NCBI GenBank assembly: GCA_009911505.1
Contig: QXXL01000125.1
Location: forward strand, 1-45,465
Source: Lachnospiraceae bacterium
GTDB taxonomy: Bacteria > Bacillota > Clostridia > Lachnospirales > Lachnospiraceae
Direction of reading: 5' to 3'
DNA: 45,465 nucleotides
Shown: one piece after another, positions 27,524 to 36,411 of the stretch
Numbering within the stretch: position 1 is the first letter of the stretch
Layout of the letters: every line of letters starts with the position of its first letter
Translations under genes and position numbers: made by a program
The notes under the pieces: generated by a model
The model's database searches: none
Told to the model about the DNA's origin: nothing
What the model saw: the letters and a program-made list of their open reading frames with translations, nothing else

Positions 27524-28579
27524 TTATTCAAATACCACACATGTCATAGACTGGTTGACAAAGCGGTTATTATAATGCTCCCCATACCCGACCAGCCCGG
27601 CATGGCTGCCTAAGGATGACATATCCTGCAAATACTGCTGCATATAACCGTGTTCACTGAAGAGCTTATACCGAAACAGGCAATTGACAGAAAACACAGC
27701 AGAACGCTTCGGAAACTCCTGGCAAATTGTCCTTATTGTTTGGCGGGTAATCTCTTTATAATCGCCTAGCTCCAATAAAATCAATACATCAGAGTCATTA
27801 ACCTGCCGAAAACACGCTAGTGAATTGCCGTTAACCTCTTTAATCGAAATAATGCAGACATCATCCCCATTGAGTTTGCCGAACGGGTTTTTAAATGTCT
27901 GTGTCAAGATCTGCTGATCGGTCACATGCAGAATGCTCTGATAAACCTGCTTAGCCGGCCTTCCATTTAACTTCCCAATGATATAATTGGCCTTATCCGT
28001 GTCCGACGCGATAAACCTGTAATTCTTATATGGATGGTAAATATTTTCCTTGTACGTCTTCACCCTGCCATTTTGATTGCGGATCACCCCATAAGCTACC
28101 GCATCCTCGTAAACCTTTCCATTGGCAGACACTTTACCGGCATCCCCTGTCCCGCCAACCAGTGGGATCCCCGCCCGTTTTAATACTGTATTAATTGTCG
28201 TAAGCACACATGCGTCATTTCCAGAACAAAAATCAATGCATACCGTATCCTGCATAGAAGCATTTACCCTGCGCACGTCCTCCTCCAGCCGATGGATATA
28301 TTTCATTGGCATACAGGACGCCTGCTCAAGTACATTTGCAGCCGCGGACACCCCGTCAAGAAATGCAAAAACACAGACCCCCTGTTCTACAACCCTGGTG
28401 TCATATCCCATCCCAATGCATCCGATACTTGGCACCCCGGGATAGAGCTTCTCCAGCTGCTTTACATGCGCTTCAAACTGGCCATTTCCTGATAATAGCA
28501 TCAAAAACTGAGGGTGGCTTAAGCCTGCAACTGCTTCCTGCAAATTCCCATGCTGGCTCATTCCAAAAAACTGTCTCAT
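27524..28579 (-). CDS. FIST N/C-domain sensory protein
   Basis: The 351-aa protein has the FIST architecture. The N-terminal half carries VPSIGCIGMGYDTRVVEQGV, then a VGGTGDAG turn, and the C-terminal FIST_C half includes NPFGKLNGDD and ends SHAGLVGYGEHYNN. FIST domains are proposed ligand-sensing modules, possibly for amino acids, and occur fused or adjacent to MCP and GGDEF proteins. No signal peptide is present. The ATG follows GGGAGGAGGCAAC. It is the first gene of a two-gene unit with the soluble MCP. Confidence 0.85.
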   Translation of the reverse strand: MRQFFGMSQHGNLQEAVAGLSHPQFLMLLSGNGQFEAHVKQLEKLYPGVPSIGCIGMGYDTRVVEQGVCVFAFLDGVSAAANVLEQASCMPMKYIHRLEEDVRRVNASMQDTVCIDFCSGNDACVLTTINTVLKRAGIPLVGGTGDAGKVSANGKVYEDAVAYGVIRNQNGRVKTYKENIYHPYKNYRFIASDTDKANYIIGKLNGRPAKQVYQSILHVTDQQILTQTFKNPFGKLNGDDVCIISIKEVNGNSLACFRQVNDSDVLILLELGDYKEITRQTIRTICQEFPKRSAVFSVNCLFRYKLFSEHGYMQQYLQDMSSLGSHAGLVGYGEHYNNRFVNQSMTCVVFE

Positions 28580-28901
28580 GTTGCCTCCTCCCTTCCATTA
28601 TATGTATATCTTTACCTAATAGCACTCAGATTAAATTATACGTTAGAAGTGGGTGCGGCGTCAATCCATTTTTTGATATTAATCCAGCTTCAAACATTTG
28701 AGCATTTTTTACATTGCGGACGCTTAAATCCTTGCCAGAGCATTTATCAATACATACATTTTGCTCGATCTCATTCCCTCTGTCTGACGGATCATTTGCC
28801 ATCCAACCCCCATCATAAACATCCCCCCAAAACACAAAGAAACAGGCAATACGAACTCTTGTCCCATGCCTGCTTTTCTCACTGTACCACCCAAAACCCA
28901 T
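28580..28901. other. Intergenic region between the FIST and hflX genes
   Basis: About 320 bases without a gene. It contains the FIST upstream region with a CATATAAT motif about 30 nt before the start, and the partial repeat copy at 28776-28812. No clear terminator for hflX is visible. Confidence 0.5.
28776..28812 (+). repeat. Dispersed intergenic repeat, right-half fragment (copy H)
   Basis: CCCTCTGTCTGACGG, then a 4-nt variable segment, then TTTGCCATCCAACCCCCAT align with the right arm and following module of the family (CCCTCTGCCTGACGG ... TTTGCCATCCACCCCC). The left arm is missing. Confidence 0.65.
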
Positions 28902-30143
28902 CTAAAAATTGATTTTCCCATACGTCTCCACCGGAACATACGCCCGAATAAAAATCCCGTCCGCCTCATACCGCTCCTCCAAAAGCTCCCCGGATTTGCG
29001 TATAAGCTGCAGCGCGCCAGCCTGCCCATACGGAACCATACGCTCAATCAAAACATGTTCCTCGCGCAAAAGCTCTTCAAGCACCCGCTTCACTTCCCCA
29101 AGCCCCGTACCATATTTCGCGGAAACCGGAATTGTATAATCCGCGTAACAATCGTGCAGAGGCCCTTCCTCCGTTTTTTGATCCTGCTTATTTAACAGCG
29201 TTACAATCTTTTTATCCTCCACGCCAAGCTTGCGCAGCGTTTCATAAACAATATGAATCTGCTTGTCTGCCTGCGGGTTGGAGGCGTCTACCACATGGAT
29301 AATAAAATCCGCGTATTTAGCTTCCTCTAACGTGCTTTTAAATGCCTCGATCAAATGGTGCGGCAGCTTACGGATAAACCCAACCGTATCAGTTAACAAA
29401 ATCTGCTGCTTGCCGGAAAGCGAAAGCAGGCGGGTCGTCGGGTCTAAGGTAGCAAACAGCATGTCCTCTTCAAGCACCTCTGCATCTGTAAGCGTATTTA
29501 AAAGCGTCGACTTGCCTGCATTGGTATAGCCCACGATCGCCGCCACTGGAATCCTGTTTTTTATCCGCTGCCCCCGCGTAATCTCACGGTGGCGGGCAAC
29601 CTCCGAAAGCTCCTTTTTCAGCTGGGAAATCCGGCTGCCGATTAGGCGGCGGTCCATTTCCAGCTTCTTTTCGCCAGGCCCTCTTGTACCGATGCCGCCG
29701 CCAAGCCTTGACATCGACTTGCCAAACCCCGACAGGCGGCTTGCGCGGTACCGCAGCTGTGCCAGCTCCACCTGGATTTTTCCTTCATTGGTGGATGCCC
29801 TCATTGCAAAAATATCCAGTATAACAAGCGTGCGATCCATCACCTTTACACCGAGCAAATCCGTCAGGTTGCGCAGCTGTGCCGGGGTAAGCTCATCATC
29901 GCAGACAATCCCGTCCGCCTGCGTTTCCCAGATCAGCCCCTTTAACTCTTCGGCTTTCCCTTTTCCAATATACGTCGCCGGATGCATACGTTCCCGCTTC
30001 TGAATAACGGCGCCAACGGCCTGCGCCCCCGCCGTCTCCACCAGCCCTGCCAGTTCCTCTATGGAATCCTCCGCATCATCCCCGTCCTGCACACTTATGC
30101 CGACTAACAGGAGTTTTTCCTTTGCTTTTTCTGTTTCTATCAT
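28902..30143 (-). CDS. hflX: Ribosome-associated GTPase HflX
   Basis: HflX binds 50S subunits and splits stalled or hibernating ribosomes. The 413-aa protein has the HflX N-terminal domain (to about 130), the glycine-rich linker GGGIGTRGPGE (148-158), and the G domain with G1 GYTNAGKS (205-212), G3 DTVGF and a NKQD base-specificity motif. The C-terminal part is the usual beta-rich extension. The ATG overlaps the stop of the upstream TPR lipoprotein gene by 4 nt and follows GAGGAGACAGG, so the two genes are coupled. Confidence 0.95.
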   Translation of the reverse strand: MIETEKAKEKLLLVGISVQDGDDAEDSIEELAGLVETAGAQAVGAVIQKRERMHPATYIGKGKAEELKGLIWETQADGIVCDDELTPAQLRNLTDLLGVKVMDRTLVILDIFAMRASTNEGKIQVELAQLRYRASRLSGFGKSMSRLGGGIGTRGPGEKKLEMDRRLIGSRISQLKKELSEVARHREITRGQRIKNRIPVAAIVGYTNAGKSTLLNTLTDAEVLEEDMLFATLDPTTRLLSLSGKQQILLTDTVGFIRKLPHHLIEAFKSTLEEAKYADFIIHVVDASNPQADKQIHIVYETLRKLGVEDKKIVTLLNKQDQKTEEGPLHDCYADYTIPVSAKYGTGLGEVKRVLEELLREEHVLIERMVPYGQAGALQLIRKSGELLEERYEADGIFIRAYVPVETYGKINF

Positions 30144-31138
30144 TCCGTGCCTGTCTCCTCGTTTTTATTCCTGGCCAAAAACCGGTACTCCCTTGCCGCC
30201 GCTTCATCGCCCGGATAATCTTTGATATATTCCAGCATCAATTCCTCCGCGCGTTCAAACTCCCCGCTGTATTCATAAGCTGCAATCAGGTTGCTGCGAA
30301 GCTCCTGCTCATTGGTCACCTCTTCTAACGAAAGCCCCTCCTCAAACCGCTCAATGGCTTCCCCATAATCCCCGTCCTCTAACGCCCTGCGCCCGAGCTG
30401 GTTATAAGAAACACTGCTCTTGGGATAAACTTCAATATAAGCGTTAATACACGCTTCAGCCTGAACGGGATCGCCCAACGCTTCGTATGCCTGCGCCAAA
30501 TACAGGTTGGCGTTTGTGTCGCCCTTTTCTACTGCTTTGACAAGATTCTCCACAGACTCTTTGTGATTGCCCTCCAAAAAATAAATCCTGCCGCGCACTG
30601 TATAATTTTTTGCCTTCCTTCCAGGCTTTTCCTCAAGCGCCTGTTCTAAGTATGCCCTTCCTTCCGATTCATATCCGGCCCCATTTAAACTATTATAAAT
30701 AGCAAGGTAAATTTCCAGGTCGTCAGCATACTTTACTGCATTGGAAAAATCCTCCTGAGCTTTGTCGCTCTCTTTCATGTTCAAAAAAATACAGCCGCGC
30801 AGAAAATAGGCTTCCGCATCCTTATTGTCATATTCTAGCATTGTATCATACGTTGCAATTGCATCAGACAGGCTGCCTGCAGCATACTGCGCCGCCGCTT
30901 TATAATAGCAGATATCCACCTCATTTGCCCCAACGGCGCCTGCCTGCCCCAATGCATTGTCAAACGCTTCAATCGCCGCTGTATAATTCTTTGCTTCCAT
31001 TGCATTTATGCCGATTTTGCGGTAGGCCTCTTCCTTTTCTATTTTTTTCTGTGTCGATGCGCAGCCTGCCAATAGGCAGCCCGCCAACAAAAACAGCCCT
31101 GCATACCTGCCGTACACATTTTTCTTACAAGCCATCAT
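30140..31138 (-). CDS. TPR-repeat lipoprotein
   Basis: The 332-aa protein has a lipoprotein signal with lipobox LLAGC near residues 22-26 and then eight or so tetratricopeptide repeats with the usual A-x-x-x-Y-x-x-A spacing (for example YTAAIEAFDNAL, GDYGEAIERFEEGL). It is expected to be lipid-anchored outside the cell, acting as a protein-binding scaffold; no partner is evident. The ATG at 31138 follows AAAGGAGCAGGA; a TTG six codons upstream was rejected. It is translationally coupled to hflX. Confidence 0.85.
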   Translation of the reverse strand: MMACKKNVYGRYAGLFLLAGCLLAGCASTQKKIEKEEAYRKIGINAMEAKNYTAAIEAFDNALGQAGAVGANEVDICYYKAAAQYAAGSLSDAIATYDTMLEYDNKDAEAYFLRGCIFLNMKESDKAQEDFSNAVKYADDLEIYLAIYNSLNGAGYESEGRAYLEQALEEKPGRKAKNYTVRGRIYFLEGNHKESVENLVKAVEKGDTNANLYLAQAYEALGDPVQAEACINAYIEVYPKSSVSYNQLGRRALEDGDYGEAIERFEEGLSLEEVTNEQELRSNLIAAYEYSGEFERAEELMLEYIKDYPGDEAAAREYRFLARNKNEETGTE

Positions 31139-31202
31139 TCCTGCTCCTTTCTTCAAGCTATACCCATATTAGCAGGACTTCATCATATCTGCAAGAAAAA
31201 CA

Positions 31203-31231
31203 TTGTTTTTGCCTACATTGTATGCTATAGT
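31203..31231 (+). promoter_or_regulatory. Candidate SigA promoter of the 75-aa gene
   Basis: -35 TTGTTT (31203-31208), a 17-bp spacer and -10 TATAGT (31226-31231) on the plus strand, about 57 nt before the ATG. Confidence 0.55.
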
Positions 31232-31287
31232 AATTCAGAAATCAGAAAAAACGACAAAATACGACATATCTGAAAGGAGTTTTTACC

Positions 31288-31515
31288 ATGCCACACGGCC
31301 AGTCATTCTACAATGAGGAAACCAACTCCGTAGACATAATCCTCGACAGCCATACTATGCTCCGCCTGTGCTGCGAGAAATTTTTAGAAGTAATATCCTG
31401 TTCCCCTGAACATTACGACCGGATTATCCACCTTGCCAAAGAAAAACCCAGCCTGTTTGCAGAAATGGCGCTGGATCAATGGCTGGAATCATACTTGGAC
31501 TCCTCCTCTTTTTGA
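31288..31515 (+). CDS. Small acidic protein of unknown function
   Basis: A 75-aa protein with a good ribosome site (GAAAGGAG) and a plausible promoter upstream. It is acidic, lacks a signal peptide or membrane segment, and contains the cysteine pair RLCCEKF and a helical C-terminus (LAKEKPSLFAEMALDQWLES). No family was recognised. It is the only plus-strand gene in this part and its last 27 nt overlap the 3' end of the convergent 422-aa gene, so antisense interference is possible. Confidence 0.65.
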   Translation: MPHGQSFYNEETNSVDIILDSHTMLRLCCEKFLEVISCSPEHYDRIIHLAKEKPSLFAEMALDQWLESYLDSSSF

Positions 31516-32757
31516 TACCTCAAGTTCCCATTCCACCTCCTGGGCCTTCTTATCCTGGGCAATCGCACGCATGATCCTGCCGATATCTTCCGACGAAAAC
31601 ATACTGATGGCTTTAGCAAGATCGCCAATGTTATCGCGGTTGACGCGCAGGCAGCCGCCTTTTGAAAGCGGTATATTAATCACATTTTTGGGGTTGCTCA
31701 CATCCCCCAGGCATATCTGGCGCTTCTTGTCATCACAATGAAAGACAACCCCCTTATATACGATTGTTCCTGATGCATCCGCCAGATAAGAATAGGGTGC
31801 TTTTTTTTCGCCCGAAAGACGGGCCAGCAGGCTGCTTCCGCGGGGCGCATTATTTTCAATGCCTTCTAAGGCTTCATTTTCCGACAAAATAAGCCCATCC
31901 TGCCCTTTTTGATCCAGTGTGCTGCCAGAAGCACCTGCCTTCCCGCTTACCGTATCTAAAGCTTCCTGCGCAGTATCTGTAACACTGCCAGTTGTTTTTT
32001 GGATGGCTTCTGCTTCCTCCCTTTTGCGTATGCGTTCGCGCAGCTCTTCTTTGTACGCATCAATATCCCTGTCAATTTTACGGATTAATTTTTCCCATTC
32101 CTCTTCGGTAAATTCAGAGCCCCCGGTCAAAATTTTGGGCGGGCCGTCTTTCAGGCGCTCCCTGACATATTCTTTAAATTCCAAAAGCTGCTGTTCAAAT
32201 GCCGACAGACGGGCTGTCTCCGGATCCTCCCCGGCGCCCTTCTTATCCGTTTTCTCTGCTTCTTCTGTTTCTTCCGTATCTTCCCCGCCGTTTTCCGCTT
32301 TCTTAGCCTCAATCCACGCTTCCATAGCAATTTGGGTAATCGGGCTTTTCGTTTGCTCCGATACCAAAAATGGATTAACGTCATATGCCTGGTACGTCCC
32401 ATCCTCATTTTTCTGTTCTACATATACCATATGGCTGCTTAAGTCCACTTGCACCTTAAGCATAAACCCTTCAGCGGGATATGCCTTCGTCTTGTGGCTC
32501 TCTTCCTGTGCAATATGGCGGACACTGCGTTCCATTACAGCTGCCATAGAAGAACGCCCCGCCCCCTGTACAAACAGCTCTGTAGCTATTCTGCCGGAAC
32601 GGTTTTCTGTCTGTACAGATGCCTGCCGCTTATTCACATCCTCTGCCTGAATATCCTCCCTGGCTCCTATATCCCCCGAAAAACTGCCAGAGCGGTTATC
32701 GGCTGGCTTATTCCCCTGGCGGAACCTAATTTTATCGTAGAATTCCTTTACTCCCAC
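31489..32757 (-). CDS. Hypothetical 422-aa charged protein
   Basis: Not recognised. The protein is hydrophilic, with no signal peptide or membrane segment. It has an N-terminal low-complexity part (to about 90), then a segment GFMLKVQVDLSSHMVYVEQK. A long acidic/basic helical region (about 150-260; EDTEETEEAEKTDKK, EELRERIRKREEAEA) is probably a coiled coil. The C-terminal domain has TIVYKGVVFHCDDKKRQICL and NVINIPLSKGGCLRVNRDNI. It starts 17 nt after the ECF sigma factor gene and is probably co-transcribed with it. It has no anti-sigma-like membrane helix. Confidence 0.7.
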   Translation of the reverse strand: MGVKEFYDKIRFRQGNKPADNRSGSFSGDIGAREDIQAEDVNKRQASVQTENRSGRIATELFVQGAGRSSMAAVMERSVRHIAQEESHKTKAYPAEGFMLKVQVDLSSHMVYVEQKNEDGTYQAYDVNPFLVSEQTKSPITQIAMEAWIEAKKAENGGEDTEETEEAEKTDKKGAGEDPETARLSAFEQQLLEFKEYVRERLKDGPPKILTGGSEFTEEEWEKLIRKIDRDIDAYKEELRERIRKREEAEAIQKTTGSVTDTAQEALDTVSGKAGASGSTLDQKGQDGLILSENEALEGIENNAPRGSSLLARLSGEKKAPYSYLADASGTIVYKGVVFHCDDKKRQICLGDVSNPKNVINIPLSKGGCLRVNRDNIGDLAKAISMFSSEDIGRIMRAIAQDKKAQEVEWELEVSKRGGVQV

Positions 32758-32774
32758 ACTCCTATCGCCATCTC

Positions 32775-33260
32775 TTATCTCCTTTCCATAAGCTTTTGCT
32801 TCAATGCTTCCCTTCCACGCTTTAAGTGGGTTTTTACCGTATTCTCCGGCACCTGCAGAATCCCAGAAATTTCCCGGATAGAGTAATCCTCATAATAGAA
32901 CAGGTACAGGCAGTTGCGGTAGCGTTCCGGCAGCTCCAAAACAGCCTCCAACGTTTCATCGCTATCCGCAGCCGTGCCGTACCAATACGGCTTCCCCTCT
33001 TTGGGCACGGACTCCATCCCAACAGTGGAAGTATGCCATTTGCTTTTAAGCAAATCTTTGCACAAATTAATAACTGTCCGTATGATCCATGCCTTCTCAT
33101 GCTCTGCATTTTTAAATTTCGGGCAGTACAAAAGCAGGCGCAGAAGCGTTTCCTGCGCGATATCTTCAGCGTCTGCACGATTTTTCACCATTGTGTATGC
33201 CACACGGGAACAGACATGGTAATATTTCCGAAAATACTCTTCCAATTGGGAATGGATCAT
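32775..33260 (-). CDS. ECF-type RNA polymerase sigma factor
   Basis: The 161-aa protein has only sigma regions 2 and 4. Region 2 contains RVAYTMVKNRADAEDIAQET; region 4 contains LPERYRNCLYLFYYEDYS, then IREISGILQVPENTVKTHLK with a helix-turn-helix. This is the size and layout of an extracytoplasmic-function sigma factor. The ATG follows AAGGAGAAC. No anti-sigma factor with the usual membrane helix is next door; instead the hypothetical 422-aa gene follows. A candidate ECF-type promoter just upstream suggests autoregulation. Confidence 0.9.
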   Translation of the reverse strand: MIHSQLEEYFRKYYHVCSRVAYTMVKNRADAEDIAQETLLRLLLYCPKFKNAEHEKAWIIRTVINLCKDLLKSKWHTSTVGMESVPKEGKPYWYGTAADSDETLEAVLELPERYRNCLYLFYYEDYSIREISGILQVPENTVKTHLKRGREALKQKLMERR

Positions 33261-33284
33261 TGTTTTGTTCTCCTTCGTTTATAA

Positions 33285-33311
33285 TACGAATGAAAGAGAC
33301 AGAAAGTTTCA
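33285..33311 (-). promoter_or_regulatory. Candidate ECF-type autoregulatory promoter
   Basis: The minus strand has TGAAAC (33306-33311), a 17-bp spacer and CGTA (33285-33288), close to the Bacillus SigW-type pattern of TGAAAC and CGTA about 16-17 bp apart. It is placed about 25 nt before the sigma factor ATG. A SigA reading (TTGAAA with TATTAT at 20 bp) is poorer. Confidence 0.55.
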
Positions 33312-33380
33312 AAAAGAAACGAAATAGACAAATACCAGAACATGACAAAAAATAAATCCTGCGTAAATAAAAACTCCTCT

Positions 33381-33455
33381 GTAGGCCAGCCGAAACCGCA
33401 GCCAGGCAGAGGGCGGGGTATGCGTCTGCCAGACACTCCTTCCGCCGCCTGCCCC
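33381..33455 (+). repeat. Dispersed intergenic repeat, copy D
   Basis: GTAGGCCAGCCGAAACCGCAG, CCAGGCAGAGGGCGGGG and GTCTGCCAGACACTCC follow the family core with an imperfect stem. It ends just before the serS stop codon region and fills most of the gap between serS and the sigma factor gene. Confidence 0.8.
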
Positions 33456-33463
33456 AGACCACA

Positions 33464-34744
33464 TTATATCCCCAGCTTCGCCTTCCCGCCCATATAAGGC
33501 CGCAAAGCAGCAGGAATGTCCACACTTCCATCTGCATTTAGATTATTCTCCAAAAATGCAATCAGCATCCGTGGCGGCGCCGCTACTGTATTATTTAACG
33601 TATGTGCAAAATACTTCCCATCCTTGCCCTTAACGCGTATTTTTAACCGTCTGGCCTGGGCGTCCCCTAAATTAGAACAGCTTCCCACCTCAAAATATTT
33701 TTTCTGTCTGGGCGACCATGCCTCCACATCACAGGATTTAACTTTTAAATCTGCCAAATCACCCGAACAGCATTCCAATGTACGCACCGGGATATCCAGG
33801 CTGCGGAACAAATCCACAGTATTCTGCCAGAGCTTGTCATACCATACGTTAGACTCCTCCGGTTTACAAACCACCACCATCTCCTGTTTTTCAAACTGGT
33901 GGATACGGTATACACCGCGCTCTTCAATACCATGCGCGCCCTTTTCTTTCCTAAAGCACGGCGAATAACTAGTCAAGGTATATGGCAGCTTGTCCTCGTC
34001 CTGAATCGTATCTATAAATTTTCCAATCATAGAATGCTCAGATGTACCGATCAAATAAAGATCTTCACCCTCAACCTTATACATCATAGCTTCCATTTCA
34101 TCAAAGCTCATTACGCCTGTTACAACACTGCTGCGGATCATAAATGGCGGAATACAGTACACAAAGCCCCTGTCAATCATAAAATCCCTGGCATAAGATA
34201 TGACGGCTGAATGCAGTCTTGCAATATCCCCCATCAGGTAATAAAAGCCGTTGCCTGCCACTTTACCAGCGGCATCCAGATCAATACCGTTAAACCGCTC
34301 CATAATCTCCGTATGGTATGGAATTTCAAAATCCGGGACAACTGGTTCCCCGTATTTCTGGATTTCCACATTGCAGCTGTCGTCTTTTCCAATAGGCACA
34401 GACGGATCTATGATATTAGGAATACTCATCATGATTTTAGTAACCTTTTCCTGCAGCTGCCGCTCCTGCTGCTCAAGCTCTGTTAAACGCAGGGCATCTT
34501 TTTGCACCTGTTCTTTTAAAGCGAGCGCTTCTTCTTTTTTCCCCTGCCCCATCAGCGCCCCGATTTGCTTGGAAACGGTGTTGCGGTTGGCGCGTAAGGC
34601 ATCTGCCTCCTGTTTTGCCTTTCTGGACTGGGCGTCTAATTCAATCACTTCATCTACTAAAGGCAGCTTGTGCTCCTGAAATTTGTTTTTGATATTTTGT
34701 TTTACGATTTGGGGATTTTCCCTTAAAAATTTTAAATCAATCAT
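33464..34744 (-). CDS. serS: Seryl-tRNA synthetase
   Basis: This class II synthetase charges tRNA-Ser and tRNA-Sec. The 426-aa protein has the N-terminal long antiparallel coiled coil (about 30-100) that grips the tRNA variable arm, then motif 2 (SPCFRKEKGAHG) and motif 3 (MLIAFLENN) of the catalytic core. The ATG at 34744 follows GGAAAGGAAAAACC; an in-frame ATG at 34792 lies before the ribosome site and was rejected. A SigA promoter is visible, but no T-box leader fits in the 40 nt between promoter and start, unlike proS and leuA here. Confidence 0.96.
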   Translation of the reverse strand: MIDLKFLRENPQIVKQNIKNKFQEHKLPLVDEVIELDAQSRKAKQEADALRANRNTVSKQIGALMGQGKKEEALALKEQVQKDALRLTELEQQERQLQEKVTKIMMSIPNIIDPSVPIGKDDSCNVEIQKYGEPVVPDFEIPYHTEIMERFNGIDLDAAGKVAGNGFYYLMGDIARLHSAVISYARDFMIDRGFVYCIPPFMIRSSVVTGVMSFDEMEAMMYKVEGEDLYLIGTSEHSMIGKFIDTIQDEDKLPYTLTSYSPCFRKEKGAHGIEERGVYRIHQFEKQEMVVVCKPEESNVWYDKLWQNTVDLFRSLDIPVRTLECCSGDLADLKVKSCDVEAWSPRQKKYFEVGSCSNLGDAQARRLKIRVKGKDGKYFAHTLNNTVAAPPRMLIAFLENNLNADGSVDIPAALRPYMGGKAKLGI

Positions 34745-34783
34745 GGTTTTTCCTTTCCTTTGTGGGATTTTGGCTTTTTTGCT

Positions 34784-34812
34784 ATTATACAATGAAATAT
34801 TTCCAGATTCAA
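34784..34812 (-). promoter_or_regulatory. SigA promoter of serS
   Basis: -35 TTGAAT (34807-34812), 17-bp spacer and consensus -10 TATAAT (34784-34789) on the minus strand. Confidence 0.8.
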
Positions 34813-34830
34813 TCTTTTTATGAACTCAAA

Positions 34831-34855
34831 AAAAGAGGATTATTCATCCTCTTTT
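34831..34855 (-). terminator. Terminator of the pilus operon
   Basis: A 10-bp stem AAAAGAGGAT/ATCCTCTTTT (34831-34840 and 34846-34855) with a 5-nt loop gives a U-run on the minus strand. The loop and one arm contain the stop codon and last codons of the signal peptidase gene. Confidence 0.85.
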
Positions 34856-35361
34856 ATCTGTCTGGAACCAGCCAGATTTAATACTACTCCAAGCACAACA
34901 ATACTGGCTGCCGCTATTTTCCCATACATAGACGTCATACAGGTAAGGACCTTACCAACATAAGGGACAGTCTTTATCACCCTGCCAATAAAATTGTCAT
35001 ATGGTATAGGGACAGGATCTTCTTTGTCATTCGCATCTCCCTTTGTAATAAATGTACCGGATACAATATTGTTTTTAACAACACGGTGCGTTATGATACC
35101 CGATTCCTCCAAAGAGCTGTAAAACGCGATAATATCCTGCTCCTCTATATCTTCAGGCTTCTCCTCATGGACATAAATCAGGCTTCCGACAGGCATTTCA
35201 GGCTCCATACTGCCGCTTAGCACATGATACATATGGTAGCCAAATATCCCTGGCAAAACCAGCAGGGAGCATAGGGCAATAACAACCAATATCATTATTG
35301 TCCCCGTCGTACTGCAGATCCTGCCAGCTAGATTTTTCTTATCCTTATTTCTTTTGGCCAT
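34840..35361 (-). CDS. SipW-type (ER-like) signal peptidase I
   Basis: The 173-aa membrane protein has an N-terminal span (about 19-42), the catalytic SGSMEP (Ser51), ITHRV with His in place of the Lys general base, and TKGDANDKED, ending with a second span (about 148-165). This Ser/His layout marks the ER-type/SipW branch, which processes TasA-like biofilm fibre proteins in Bacillus. It closes the pilus operon, and two upstream genes carry matching signal peptides, so they are its likely substrates. The start has only a weak GGAAGCGG ribosome site. Confidence 0.9.
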   Translation of the reverse strand: MAKRNKDKKNLAGRICSTTGTIMILVVIALCSLLVLPGIFGYHMYHVLSGSMEPEMPVGSLIYVHEEKPEDIEEQDIIAFYSSLEESGIITHRVVKNNIVSGTFITKGDANDKEDPVPIPYDNFIGRVIKTVPYVGKVLTCMTSMYGKIAAASIVVLGVVLNLAGSRQIKEDE

Positions 35362-35363
35362 AG

Positions 35364-36410
35364 TTATTTACCGCTTCCAGTTAGCTTGCCCTGCCCTTTT
35401 CCATCTGGCTTTACGGTTGCAGCCTTGCGCCTTTTATTCAAATATATAATCGCCCCAACTAAGGTAAGCGCCGCTGCCGCACCAATCCCAATATATATTG
35501 GCATATAGCCCATTACCGTTGGCTGCTCCTTTTTAATATTTGCCAGAGGTACTTCGTCATCATCTAAGTCCTCCAGCTCCTGCTGGTCTAACGGAACATT
35601 TTCATCTGGCACTGCCTGGACATTCCCACCCACCGGGACATCGCCATCCGGTAGTTCTACTCCCTGATCTGCCGCCGCATCGGCTCCCCCTGGCGCTGCT
35701 TGAGCCCCTGCGCCTGCCGTTCCGGCAGCCGCGCCAGGCGCCTCACCCGCAGGCGGCGTACCTGTTGTACCTCCCGGAGCCTGCGTACCCGGAGCCGGGG
35801 CAGCCGCTGTCGGCGCCGTAACAGGCGTATATAAAAATGTAAATACATTTTCCGCAGCATTACTGGATAAGGTTTTTACCATATTCAAAGCCTGTGGCTG
35901 GTATCCTGCAATATAACGGGAGGAAACATACTGCCGTTCCCCTATGTTGCCGTAATACACATCACTTTTCATAAGGGCCGTACCATTTGCGTCCACATAA
36001 TTTACGGTATATGCTACCATATCCCCGCTGACCCCATATGCCACAACATAATCCCTGTCGCATGCTACATGGAATGTTGGCGCTTCTGCTTCGGAATTAT
36101 CCCTTCCGGATCTTCTGACACCCTTTACATGATATCTTTCATCGGTTACTTTAGCCGCATCCTGCGGCCTGATATATACGGTATCGCCATATTTTAACCC
36201 ACTAACCACAACATGATCTTTGCCAGAAGAGATTTTGGCGGTTTTTGAACTGACCTCCACGCCATCCTTCGTAAGCTTGCCCTGGTTGCCTGCGTAGAGC
36301 CTTACCGTATAAGTATACTCTTCCTCCGCCGCATAAGCGGACTGGCTGTTAAACGTCAGGATAACAGAAAGGAGCAGAAGTCCCACACGTATATATTTCC
36401 AAAATCTCAT
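35364..36410 (-). CDS. MucBP-like surface protein with Pro/Ala-rich stalk
   Basis: The 348-aa protein has a signal peptide (about 1-28, ending SAYA), a beta-rich region, and a MucBP-like module (about 130-200; VAYTVNYVDANGTALMKSD, YIAGYQP). A Pro/Ala/Gly-rich stalk (about 200-250), an acidic segment, one C-terminal membrane span (about 302-322) and a long basic tail follow. It has no LPXTG motif, so it is probably membrane-anchored rather than sortase-linked. MucBP modules occur in mucus-binding adhesins. It sits between the variant sorting-signal protein and SipW. Confidence 0.75.
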   Translation of the reverse strand: MRFWKYIRVGLLLLSVILTFNSQSAYAAEEEYTYTVRLYAGNQGKLTKDGVEVSSKTAKISSGKDHVVVSGLKYGDTVYIRPQDAAKVTDERYHVKGVRRSGRDNSEAEAPTFHVACDRDYVVAYGVSGDMVAYTVNYVDANGTALMKSDVYYGNIGERQYVSSRYIAGYQPQALNMVKTLSSNAAENVFTFLYTPVTAPTAAAPAPGTQAPGGTTGTPPAGEAPGAAAGTAGAGAQAAPGGADAAADQGVELPDGDVPVGGNVQAVPDENVPLDQQELEDLDDDEVPLANIKKEQPTVMGYMPIYIGIGAAAALTLVGAIIYLNKRRKAATVKPDGKGQGKLTGSGK

Positions 36411-36411
36411 A

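Noticed and set aside
31919..32650. 243-codon plus-strand frame opposite the hypothetical 422-aa gene
   Set aside because: Ser-rich composition typical of antisense to a Glu/Lys-rich coiled coil; no ribosome site. The minus-strand frame is coupled to the sigma factor gene.
34745..34839. T-box upstream of serS
   Set aside because: Promoter-to-start distance is about 40 nt and no GGTGGTACCGC-like core is present.
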